From contig JAJYXS010000151.1 in NCBI GenBank assembly GCA_021801615.1, positions 1 through 12,238 on the forward strand: DNA of 12,238 bases, in the 5' to 3' direction. Of the stretch, positions 6,033-12,238 are shown piece by piece. Made by a program: the position numbers and the translations under genes. The notes under the pieces are model-generated. The model saw only the letters and a program-made list of their open reading frames with translations. It did not search any database and was not told the origin of the DNA. This DNA is from Actinomycetes bacterium. Its GTDB lineage: Bacteria > Actinomycetota > Acidimicrobiia > Acidimicrobiales > RAAP-2. Within the stretch, counting starts at the first letter, position 1, and each line of letters starts with the position of its first letter.

Positions 6033-6987
6033 CGAGCGGCAGCGAACGCGCCTCGGCCGGGCGGCGCTCTCCTGGCTCCTCGCTCCCCCACTCGATCTCG
6101 GCGGGCACCTCGACCGAGCGGTGGAGGTAGCACAGCGCGCCGAGCGCGCCCCCCGCGCCCCTTGCCCCGAGCCCGGGACACCACGCGGCCGAGGTCACCC
6201 TCCCGACGGGCTTCTCGCGGCCGGGGGCCCAGAGCGACGACCCCGCGAGCCGCACGGCGTCCTCGGCGCCGGCGCCCTCGACGACGAGGCCGCACAGCCG
6301 TCGCGCGACCCTGCTCCCGCGCGCGTCGAGTCGCGCGACGAGCTCCTGGCCCGTGTAGCAGCCCTTCGTGAAGCTGACCGTGCGCTCGACGAGGTGCGCC
6401 TCCGCCGCGATCGTGCGCTCGTCGAGCTCGGCGCCCATCTTGGGGATGCCGGCCTCGACGCGGAGTGCCTCCCACGCCTCTTCCCCGCACCAGCGCGCCC
6501 CCTCGGGGACGGCACCGTCCGCCCCCGGTCCGAGGAGGTCGACCCCGTGCGCGCCGTTCCAGTCCACCGCCAGCTCGAAGGGCGGCGCGGCGCGCACGCC
6601 CGCCGCTCGCACGGCCGCCCCGCGCAGGGCGACGCACGGCCACTCGAGCGGGCCGATGTCGACCTTGGTCCGCAGCTTGAACTTCGCGAGCCTCACGGCC
6701 ACCACCTCGCCGAACCCCGCGTCGGTGTCGAGCGCGTATGCGTCCATTGCGGTCCTCGTGACCCGCAGGAGGGCCGCGAGCTTGCCGTCGGGCCACAAGA
6801 GGAGCGCCGGTGAGGAGCCGCCGACCTCGATCGGCGCCACGTCCTGGCTGAGCTGGCCCTGGAGGTAGGACGTCGCGTCGGGACCGGTGACGGCGACCAC
6901 GTCGTGCGCCAGTCGGTGGGCGCCGGTCCCTTCACGCAGCGCGCGGTAGTCCTCGGCCAGGCCGGCGAGCGTGGCCGGGCCGCTCAT
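6025..6987 (-). CDS. ygfZ: YgfZ/GcvT-family tetrahydrofolate-binding protein (Fe-S cluster protein maintenance)
   Basis: YgfZ (IBA57-like) proteins bind folate and help assemble or repair certain iron-sulfur enzymes; cytoplasmic. The product is 320 residues. The diagnostic motif K-G-C-Y-T-G-Q-E is at 208-215, with the conserved C210 inside it. The N-terminal GcvT-like part contains D-A-T-S-Y-L-Q-G-Q-L-S-Q-D at 37-49, typical of the family, and the C-terminus has the small barrel-like segment up to residue about 300. The ATG at 6987 overlaps the trpE TGA as ATGA, so translation is probably coupled to trpE. Its place inside the trp cluster is unusual; none of the trp enzymes visible here is an Fe-S enzyme, so the link may be only operonic. 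The stop lies inside the 11-bp tandem repeat. Confidence 0.88.
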   Translation of the reverse strand: MSGPATLAGLAEDYRALREGTGAHRLAHDVVAVTGPDATSYLQGQLSQDVAPIEVGGSSPALLLWPDGKLAALLRVTRTAMDAYALDTDAGFGEVVAVRLAKFKLRTKVDIGPLEWPCVALRGAAVRAAGVRAAPPFELAVDWNGAHGVDLLGPGADGAVPEGARWCGEEAWEALRVEAGIPKMGAELDERTIAAEAHLVERTVSFTKGCYTGQELVARLDARGSRVARRLCGLVVEGAGAEDAVRLAGSSLWAPGREKPVGRVTSAAWCPGLGARGAGGALGALCYLHRSVEVPAEIEWGSEEPGERRPAEARSLPLVA

Positions 6988-8582
6988 GGCCGCACACCGA
7001 CGACGGCGTCGGGGCGGTCCGCGTCGGGACGGTCCGCCTCCGGCGGCGCTCCCGCCAGCTGCTCGGCCGCCGTCAGCGCCGCGAGCACCGCTGCGGCCTT
7101 GTGCCCGCACTCCTCGTCTTCCGCCGACGGCTCGCTGTCGGCCACGATCCCGGCCCCCGCCTGCACGGACGCGCGGCCGCCGGGACCGACGACCAACGTC
7201 CGGATGGCGATCGCGGTGTCGAGGTTGCCCGAGAAGTCGAGGTAGCCGACCACGCCGCCGTACACACCTCGCTTGGTCGGCTCGAGCTCGTCGATGATCT
7301 CCATCGCGCGCACCTTCGGCGCGCCCGACAGCGTGCCCGCGGGGAAGGTCGCCCGCAGCACGTCGACCGGCCCGAGGTCCTCGCGCAGGCGGCCGGACAC
7401 CTGGGAGGTGAGGTGCATGATGTGGCTGTAGCGCTCGACGGTCATGAGCTCGTCCACGTGCTCGGTGCCGTACTCGGCGACGCGCCCCACGTCGTTGCGG
7501 GCAAGATCGACCAGCATCACGTGCTCCGCGAGCTCCTTGGGGTCCTCGACGAGCTGGGCGGCAAAGAGGCGGTCCTCTGCGTCCCCGGCCCCGCGCGGGC
7601 GCGAGCCGGCGATCGGGCGCGAGGTGACCACGCGGTCGCGCAGCCGCACCATCGGCTCGGGAGAGGAGCCGACGACGGTGACCTCCTTGAAGCGCAAGAA
7701 GTACAGGTACGGGCTCGGATTGAGGAGCCTGAGCGCCCGGTAGACGTCGAAGGGGTCCACTCGCAGGTCGACGTCGAAGCGCTGGGAGAGCACCACCTGG
7801 AAGACGTCCCCCGCCCAGATGTGCTCCTTGGCGACCGCCACCGCGTCCTGGTACTCGCCGGCCGTCATCGTCCGGCGCGCTGCGGCGGGTGCCGGCCGCT
7901 CCGGGACCGCGACGGGTCCCGAGGCCGCCGGCGCGAAGCAGTCCGAGGCGAGCTCGGCGACCCTCGCCGCAGCGGCGCGGTAGGCGGCGGCCGCGGCGGA
8001 GGGAGGCCATGCCGGGTCGACCAGGACGTTGTCGATCAGCACGACCCGCTGGAGCCAGTGGTCGAAGGCGGCGAGCTGCCCGATCACCGCGAGAGCCGCG
8101 TCGGGATGGCCCAGGTCGTCGCGGGGAGGGTCCGGGAGCCGCTCGATCTCGCGCACGACGTCGTAGGCGAGGTAGCCCACCACGCCCGACTGGAGCGGCG
8201 GGAGGTCCGCCAGGACCGGCGCGTTGCACTCGGCGAGGAGCCGCTCGAGCGCCGAGAGGATCCCAGGCGACGTACCCGGTCGCACGTCCAGCTGGCCCTC
8301 TGAGAGGACGTCGCGGCCACGGGCCGTGAGCGTCGCCAGCGGCCGGCGCCCGACAAACGAGTAGCGCCCCCACCGCTCCCCGCCTTCGACGGACTCGAGG
8401 AGGAACCCCGGCTGGTCGCCCACGATCGCCGAGAAGGCTCCCACCGGCGTCAGCCGGTCGCCGACGACGGCGGTCCACACGGGCACGATCCGCCGCCCCG
8501 ACGCGGCGAGCGACGCGAACTGCTCGGCTCCCGGGTGGACCGGGAGCGTTGCAGCGTGGTCCGCGCCCGCGGGGGGCGTCAA
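6984..8582 (-). CDS. trpE: Anthranilate synthase component I
   Basis: Makes anthranilate from chorismate with ammonia supplied by the TrpG glutaminase, which is not in this window. The product is 532 residues. The N-terminal regulatory part has L-L-E-S at 61-64, the element that binds feedback inhibitor tryptophan in TrpE. Catalytic-domain landmarks: I-A-G-S-R-P-R-G at 324-331, D-L-A-R-N-D at 359-364, P-A-G-T-L-S-G-A-P-K at 414-423 and G-A-G-I-V-A-D-S at 477-484. The start is TTG 8582, overlapping the hisI TGA as TTGA; no ATG or GTG is available before the conserved F-A-S-L-A-A-S-G-R-R-I-V-P-V-W segment. The last 20 residues contain a short A-D-R-P-D repeat. LLES plus a complete Trp-type regulatory region favours trpE over the paralogue pabB. 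Confidence 0.95.
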   Translation of the reverse strand: MTPPAGADHAATLPVHPGAEQFASLAASGRRIVPVWTAVVGDRLTPVGAFSAIVGDQPGFLLESVEGGERWGRYSFVGRRPLATLTARGRDVLSEGQLDVRPGTSPGILSALERLLAECNAPVLADLPPLQSGVVGYLAYDVVREIERLPDPPRDDLGHPDAALAVIGQLAAFDHWLQRVVLIDNVLVDPAWPPSAAAAAYRAAAARVAELASDCFAPAASGPVAVPERPAPAAARRTMTAGEYQDAVAVAKEHIWAGDVFQVVLSQRFDVDLRVDPFDVYRALRLLNPSPYLYFLRFKEVTVVGSSPEPMVRLRDRVVTSRPIAGSRPRGAGDAEDRLFAAQLVEDPKELAEHVMLVDLARNDVGRVAEYGTEHVDELMTVERYSHIMHLTSQVSGRLREDLGPVDVLRATFPAGTLSGAPKVRAMEIIDELEPTKRGVYGGVVGYLDFSGNLDTAIAIRTLVVGPGGRASVQAGAGIVADSEPSAEDEECGHKAAAVLAALTAAEQLAGAPPEADRPDADRPDAVVGVRP

Positions 8583-8989
8583 CTCCCGGTGACCTCGGGG
8601 GCCTTGCGCGCCGCCGCCACCCCGGGACCGCGCGCGAGGACGCGGAAGAAGCAGGACCACTCCTTGGTGTGGCAGGCGCCGTCGCCGTGCTGGTCGACGA
8701 GGAGGAGCACCGCGTCGCCGTCGCAGTCGACGCGCACCTCGCGCACGTACTGGCGGTCGCCCGACGTCTCGCCCTTGCACCACAGCTCCTGGCGGCTGCG
8801 GCTGAAGAACCACGAGCGCCCGGACGCGATCGTCCGTCGGAGCGCCTCGCGGTCCATGTGCGCGACCATGAGCACGTCCTTGGACACCGCGTCCTGGACA
8901 ACGGCGGTGACGAGCCCCCTCGAGTCGAAGGCGACGAGCTCCGCCAGCTCCTCGTCGAGATCGCCCAGCGGCACGCCGGGAGCGGTCAC
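8579..8989 (-). CDS. hisI: Phosphoribosyl-AMP cyclohydrolase
   Basis: Third step of histidine synthesis: Zn2+/Mg2+-dependent ring opening of phosphoribosyl-AMP to ProFAR. The product is 136 residues, monofunctional (no HisE domain). Landmarks: F-F-S-R-S-R-Q-E-L-W-C-K-G-E-T-S-G at 61-77, then D88-C89-D90-G-D92 (metal Asp residues and a zinc Cys), and C106-H-T-K-E-W-S-C113-F with the other two zinc cysteines. The family usually has Gly after H-T; here it is Lys, a minor departure. GTG 8989 forms a GTGA overlap with the stop of the GroES-like gene; an in-frame GTG at 8977 is a weaker alternative. Location directly before trpE, joined by TTGA, is a his/trp linkage known in actinobacteria. Confidence 0.93.
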   Translation of the reverse strand: MTAPGVPLGDLDEELAELVAFDSRGLVTAVVQDAVSKDVLMVAHMDREALRRTIASGRSWFFSRSRQELWCKGETSGDRQYVREVRVDCDGDAVLLLVDQHGDGACHTKEWSCFFRVLARGPGVAAARKAPEVTGS

Positions 8990-9351
8990 AGGTAGAGGCC
9001 GGTGCTCCCGTCGAGGCGCTCGGACGCGACGGCGTGCACGTCGCGCTCGCGCAGGATGACGTACTCCTCGCCCTGCACCTCCACCTCGTAGCGGTCCTCC
9101 GGGTTGAACAGCACCTTGTCGCCGGGCTTCACCGCGCGCACGTTGGGACCGACCGCGACGGCCTCGGCCCAGGTGAGACGGCGGGAGACCTGCGCGGTCG
9201 CCGGGATCAGGATCCCCGCGCGCGAGCGGCGCTCCCCGTCGACCGGCGTGACCTGGACCATCACACGGTCGAAGAGGACCGTGATCGGCTGCTTCGGCTC
9301 CGAGATGCGCCCCGTTCGCGGCACCCCGGCAGGCTCGGGTTGCGGGCTCAC
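8986..9351 (-). CDS. GroES-like co-chaperonin (Cpn10 family)
   Basis: The product is 121 residues from GTG 9351 (AGG 7 nt upstream). After an N-terminal extension of about 25 residues rich in Pro, Gln and charged residues, it shows the Cpn10 pattern: F-D-R-V-M-V-Q-V, then R-A-G-I-L-I-P (usual family motif S-G-I-V-L-P), A-V-A-V-G-P-N, V-K-P-G-D-K-V-L-F-N and E-E-Y-V-I-L-R-E-R-D-V. GroES forms the heptameric lid of GroEL. No groEL is adjacent, and the sequence departs from canonical GroES in the mobile-loop region (S-R-A-G-I) and N-terminus, so this looks like a divergent second copy rather than the main groES. Its stop overlaps the hisI start (GTGA). It may head the hisI-trpE transcript; the promoter would be in the 112-bp divergent spacer. 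An internal GTG near 9327 could be an alternative start. Confidence 0.8.
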   Translation of the reverse strand: MSPQPEPAGVPRTGRISEPKQPITVLFDRVMVQVTPVDGERRSRAGILIPATAQVSRRLTWAEAVAVGPNVRAVKPGDKVLFNPEDRYEVEVQGEEYVILRERDVHAVASERLDGSTGLYL

Positions 9352-9463
9352 TGCCACACCTGCACGGTACCGCACGGCGGTCGCCCAGCCGACGCCGCCC
9401 TGGCCCGTCACCAACCCCGGCTGAAAGAATCCTCGCCAACAGGACCGTGGAGGTGGTGGTCGC
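9352..9463. promoter_or_regulatory. Divergent intergenic region between the GroES-like gene and the dienelactone hydrolase gene
   Basis: The only divergent gap in the window, 112 bp, so it should hold promoters for both directions. On the plus side a clear GGAGG (9449-9453) lies 10 nt before the ATG at 9464. The segment around 9420-9440 is the least GC-rich part. I could not assign convincing -10 and -35 boxes or an operator by eye. Confidence 0.5.
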
Positions 9464-10171
9464 ATGAGCGAGGTCAGCATCCCGGGGTCTCGCGGGGACG
9501 TCCCGGCATACGTCGCGCAGCCGGAGGGCGATGGCCCCTGGCCTGGCGTGGTCGTGCTCCACGACGTCTTCGGGATGACCGACGACCTCCGGGGCCAGGC
9601 GGACTGGCTCGCCAGCGCGGGGTTCCTCTCGGTGGCGCCCGACCTGTTGTCCTGGTCGAGCAAGGCCATGTGCATCTGGACGGTCTTCAAGGACCTGCGC
9701 GCCCGACGCGGCAGGAGTTTCGACGACGTGGACGCGGTCCGGCGCTGGCTCGAGGGCGAGCCGAGGTGCACCGGGAGGGTCGGCGTCGTGGGCTTCTGCA
9801 TGACCGGCGGGTTCGCGCTCCTGCTCGCGCGCGGCCACGGCTTCGCGGTCTCCGCCGACAATTACGGCAACCTCCCCGCGAACCTCGACGAGGCGGTGCA
9901 GGGCGCATGCCCGGTCGTCGCGAGCTACGGCGCACGGGACAGGCAGCTGCGCGGAGCCGCCGCCCGGCTCGAGCGGGCACTCGAGAAGGCGGGCGTGCCC
10001 CACGACGTGAAGGAGTACCCCGGCGCGGCGCACGGCTTCATGAACCGCCACGCCAACTCGATGTGGCGGCTGATGGAGCGCATGGGCGCCGCGGGCTACG
10101 TCGACGACGCTGCGCAGGACGCTCGCCGTCGCATCGTCGCCTTCTTCGAAGAGCACCTGGCGGCCGGCTGA
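9464..10171 (+). CDS. Dienelactone hydrolase family protein
   Basis: An alpha/beta hydrolase of the carboxymethylenebutenolidase family, 235 residues, cytoplasmic (no signal peptide). The expected Cys-Asp-His triad is visible: C112 in the nucleophile elbow G-F-C-M-T-G-G, D159 in Y-G-A-R-D, and H190 in A-A-H-G-F. Also typical is V-V-L-H-D-V-F-G-M at 30-38 followed by a loop to A-D-W-L-A. The GGAGG ribosome-binding site supports ATG 9464. It is the only plus-strand gene in the window, divergent from the GroES-like gene and convergent with the response regulator, hence a single-gene unit. No aromatic-degradation genes are nearby, so the true substrate is unknown; many such proteins are general esterases. 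Confidence 0.92.
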   Translation: MSEVSIPGSRGDVPAYVAQPEGDGPWPGVVVLHDVFGMTDDLRGQADWLASAGFLSVAPDLLSWSSKAMCIWTVFKDLRARRGRSFDDVDAVRRWLEGEPRCTGRVGVVGFCMTGGFALLLARGHGFAVSADNYGNLPANLDEAVQGACPVVASYGARDRQLRGAAARLERALEKAGVPHDVKEYPGAAHGFMNRHANSMWRLMERMGAAGYVDDAAQDARRRIVAFFEEHLAAG

Positions 10172-10225
10172 CCCGGCCCGCTGACCCGGCGGTCTGCGAG
10201 GGCGTCGGGGTCGTCCTGGCCTCCG

Positions 10226-10909
10226 CTAGACGAGCCGGCGCTCCGCTGCCCAGAAGGTGAGCTGATGGCGGGTGGAAAGCTGGAGCTTGCGCAGCACGGC
10301 CGAGACGTGGGTCTCGACGGTCTTCACGGCGATGGAGAGCTCACGGGAGACCTCCTTGTAGGTGTAGCCGCGGGCGATCAGCCGCAGCACCTCCCGCTCA
10401 CGTGACGAGAGCTGGTCGAGCTCGGGATCGACCGAGACCGCCGGAGCGCCGGCCGGCATCGCGGCAAACGCGTCGAGGACGAACCCTGCGAGCCTCGGCG
10501 AGAAGACCGCGTCGCCCGCGGCCACGCGTCGGATCGCGTCGACCAGCTCGGCGCCCGAGATCGTCTTGGTCACGTACCCGCGCGCACCGGCGCGGATGAC
10601 CGAGATCACGTCCTCGGGCGCGTCCGACACGCTCAGCGCCAGGAACCGGACCTCCGGCGCGCGCCGGCGCACCTGCTCGATGACCACGTGCCCGCCCCCG
10701 CCGGGAAGGTGGACGTCGAGGAGGACGACATCGGGCCGGCGCTCGACGATCATCTCGACCGCCGCCGGCACCTCGTCGGCATCGCCCACGACCTCGACCG
10801 CGTCCCCCAGCTCGGCACGGACGCCGGCGCGGAAGAGGTGGTGGTCGTCGACCAGGAAGACGCGCGGACGCGGGCCGGGGTCCTCTGACCGCCCCGCGGA
10901 CGCCGTCAA
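10226..10909 (-). CDS. LuxR/NarL-family response regulator
   Basis: Receives phosphate from the adjacent kinase and binds DNA. The product is 227 residues. Receiver domain about 16-130: acidic pair D21-D22, phospho-acceptor D65 in L-L-D-V-H-L-P, S93 in A-L-S-V-S-D and K115 in Y-V-T-K-T. A linker follows, then a LuxR-type helix-turn-helix at about 166-225 with L-S-S-R-E-R-E-V-L-R-L-I-A-R-G and V-K-T-V-E-T-H-V. The start is TTG 10909, forming a TTGA overlap with the kinase stop; no ATG or GTG exists before the receiver domain. The 54-bp gap to the convergent hydrolase gene (10172-10225) holds no strong hairpin, only a repeated ctgacccggc at its edge (10168-10177 and 10181-10190). Targets cannot be read from the sequence. 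Confidence 0.94.
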   Translation of the reverse strand: MTASAGRSEDPGPRPRVFLVDDHHLFRAGVRAELGDAVEVVGDADEVPAAVEMIVERRPDVVLLDVHLPGGGGHVVIEQVRRRAPEVRFLALSVSDAPEDVISVIRAGARGYVTKTISGAELVDAIRRVAAGDAVFSPRLAGFVLDAFAAMPAGAPAVSVDPELDQLSSREREVLRLIARGYTYKEVSRELSIAVKTVETHVSAVLRKLQLSTRHQLTFWAAERRLV

Positions 10910-12238
10910 CGCGAGCCGCCCCGCGGCGAGATGAGCACGACCTCGGTCCCCTTGCCCGGCGCGCTCCGGACGAGGGCGCTCCCGCCGTGCCGGAGCATCC
11001 GCGCGCGGATCGACTGCGCGATGCCGCGCCGGTCCGGTCCGACCCCGTCGACGTCGAACCCCTTCCCGCGGTCCCGCACGAAGATCGAGACCCTCTCCTC
11101 CTCCACCTCTGCGAACAGCGAGACCAGACCCGCGCCGGACCACTTGGCCGCGTTCACCGTCGCCTCCGCCGCAGCGTCGAGGAGCGCGCGCAGCCGGCCG
11201 TCGAGAGGGCAGTCCCCGACCACGACGACGTCCACGACCACCCCATGCGCAGCCTCGACCTCCGCGCCGATGGCGCGCACCCCCGCGGCCAGCCCCGTCA
11301 CCTGCGCGCCGACGGCCCCCGGGAGGTCTCCCTCGAAGAGCCACGCTCGCAGCTCACGCTCCTGCCCGCGCGCGAGCTGCACCACGCGATGGGGGTCGCC
11401 CGCCGCGCGCTGGATGAGCGCGAGCGTCTGGAGCACGGAGTCGTGCACCCTGGCGGCCATGTCCGCACGCTCCTCCGCCCGCACGCGCGCCTGGCGCTCG
11501 GCGATGAGGTCCCGGGCGAGGTGGAGCCACCACGGGCCGAAGAGCACCACGACGCCGGCGAGGAGGAGCACCACGCCGAAGAAGATCCGCGCGACGTTGA
11601 CCTGGACGTGGTGGAACGTCATCAGCGCGACCCCGCCGAGGACCAGGCCCGCACCCAGCGCGATGCGCGCGGCGAAGAGCCGGCGCGTCGTCCGGGTGCC
11701 CGCGCCCAGCCGCACGACCGGAGAGGCGGCATGCCTCAGCCACTCACGCTCGTCAGGGTCGACGTTGCGCCACAAGAGCACCGCCCCGACGACGCACAGG
11801 AACAGCGGCCAGGCCGCAGACGTCACGACGCCGGCATGCAGCACGGCACCGATGACCAGCACGATCACCAGCGCGGGGACGAAGGCGAGCGACGTGACGA
11901 TCCCGTGGCGGTCCCGGGCCACCCGGGTGCCGATGCACTCGTCGTGCCCCTCGAGCGGCATGAGCAGCCACGCGCCGAGGTAGACGGCCGCGCCGAAGCC
12001 CCCGAAGACCGTCCCGAGGGCGAACGCGATCCGGACCAGGCTCGCGTCGATCCCGAAGCGCCGCGAGATCCCTCCGGCCACGCCGCCGAGAAGCCGGTCG
12101 TCGGCCGAGCGCCGCCAGCAACCCTGCGACGGCCTCTGGCGCGGCCGGTCGCCCTGCCATGCCCCCGTGCCCGCCGAGAGCGGCAGCGGCGGCGGCACGC
12201 CAGGCGGCGGCGCGCCAAGCGGCGGCGCGCCAGGCGGC
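10906..12238 (-). CDS. PspC-domain sensor histidine kinase (5' end probably outside window)
   Basis: Membrane sensor that phosphorylates the response regulator encoded next. Numbering from GTG 12198 (430 residues): a PspC domain at about 28-84 with D-R-L-L-G-G-V-A-G-G-I and one membrane segment; further hydrophobic segments at about 100-123, 127-143, 174-194 and 203-225; a dimerisation/phosphotransfer helix with H252 in A-A-R-V-H-D-S-V-L-Q-T; and a C-terminal ATPase domain with N-box E-A-T-V-N-A-A-K (345-352), G1 box D-R-G-K-G-F-D (376-382) and G-K-G-T-E-V at 415-420. The frame stays open upstream of GTG 12198 to the window edge and encodes a Pro/Gly/Ala-rich repeat, so the true start may be further right. 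PspC fusion suggests sensing of envelope state, but the signal is not known. Confidence 0.92.
   Translation of the reverse strand, partial: PPGAPPLGAPPPGVPPPLPLSAGTGAWQGDRPRQRPSQGCWRRSADDRLLGGVAGGISRRFGIDASLVRIAFALGTVFGGFGAAVYLGAWLLMPLEGHDECIGTRVARDRHGIVTSLAFVPALVIVLVIGAVLHAGVVTSAAWPLFLCVVGAVLLWRNVDPDEREWLRHAASPVVRLGAGTRTTRRLFAARIALGAGLVLGGVALMTFHHVQVNVARIFFGVVLLLAGVVVLFGPWWLHLARDLIAERQARVRAEERADMAARVHDSVLQTLALIQRAAGDPHRVVQLARGQERELRAWLFEGDLPGAVGAQVTGLAAGVRAIGAEVEAAHGVVVDVVVVGDCPLDGRLRALLDAAAEATVNAAKWSGAGLVSLFAEVEEERVSIFVRDRGKGFDVDGVGPDRRGIAQSIRARMLRHGGSALVRSAPGKGTEVVLISPRGGSR
12190..12238 (-). repeat. 15-bp repeats encoding a Pro-rich N-terminal segment of the kinase
   Basis: The plus strand shows c-a-(g/a)-g-c-g-g-c-g-g-c-g-c-g-c units at 12201-12215 and 12216-12230, a partial one at 12231-12238 and a degenerate one just before. 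In the kinase frame they encode a 5-residue period of the type P-P-(G/L)-x-A/P. It is open to the window edge. Low-complexity Pro-rich tails before PspC domains are common in actinobacteria; these would lie in the cytoplasm. Confidence 0.6.

Noticed and set aside
1796..9351. TGA read as tryptophan throughout (alternative genetic code)
   Set aside because: TGA terminates trpA, trpB, trpF, trpC, trpE, hisI and the GroES-like gene at positions matching family lengths, and Trp is encoded by TGG.
8579..10156. Long upstream extension of hisI (525 codons open)
   Set aside because: The upstream part is antisense to the hydrolase gene and out of frame with the GroES-like gene; homology to HisI begins only after the GTG at 8989.

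Overview
The window is a very GC-rich segment of a bacterial chromosome. GTG and TTG starts are common, the tryptophan genes are dense, and one end encodes a secreted protein with the Y-W-L-V-G-x-D-G-G-V-F-x-F-G-D-A repeat that is widespread in Acidimicrobiia and related Actinobacteria. An actinobacterium, most likely acidimicrobial, is the best guess; this rests on gene style and repeat type, not on a database search.

Layout, reading from the right-hand end, since nearly everything lies on the minus strand. A PspC-domain sensor histidine kinase (running off the right edge) and a LuxR-type response regulator form a two-component pair (12238 to 10226). A plus-strand dienelactone hydrolase-family gene (9464-10171) converges on that pair. 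It diverges from a long minus-strand block: a GroES-like gene, hisI, trpE, a ygfZ-type folate-binding protein, trpC, trpF, trpB and trpA (9351 to 2340). Within this block most junctions are 4-nt stop/start overlaps (GTGA, TTGA, ATGA), so it looks like one or two translationally coupled operons. The only real gap (5897-6024) holds an 11-bp tandem repeat that is G-rich on the mRNA strand. trpE, trpC, trpF, trpB and trpA cover most of the path from chorismate to tryptophan; trpD and the glutaminase trpG are not here.

The highlight is the gene after trpA (2254 to 1796). It is a complete 152-residue peroxiredoxin of the BCP/PrxQ type, interrupted by a single in-frame TGA exactly at the peroxidatic cysteine codon of the P-x-x-x-T-x-x-C motif. 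A perfect 7-bp stem with a 5-nt loop (G second in the loop) starts 14 nt after the TGA and has its loop 21 nt after it, as expected of a bacterial SECIS element. The gene is therefore read as a selenoprotein peroxiredoxin. With selenocysteine inserted, the protein has no cysteine at all. TGA is used as an ordinary stop by most neighbouring genes, so the genetic code is standard. A conventional gene caller would report only a truncated C-terminal fragment.

The left end (1690 to 1, running off the window) encodes a secreted protein: signal peptide, parallel beta-helix domain, then tandem 43-residue YWLVG repeats, the last two of which are nearly identical at DNA level.
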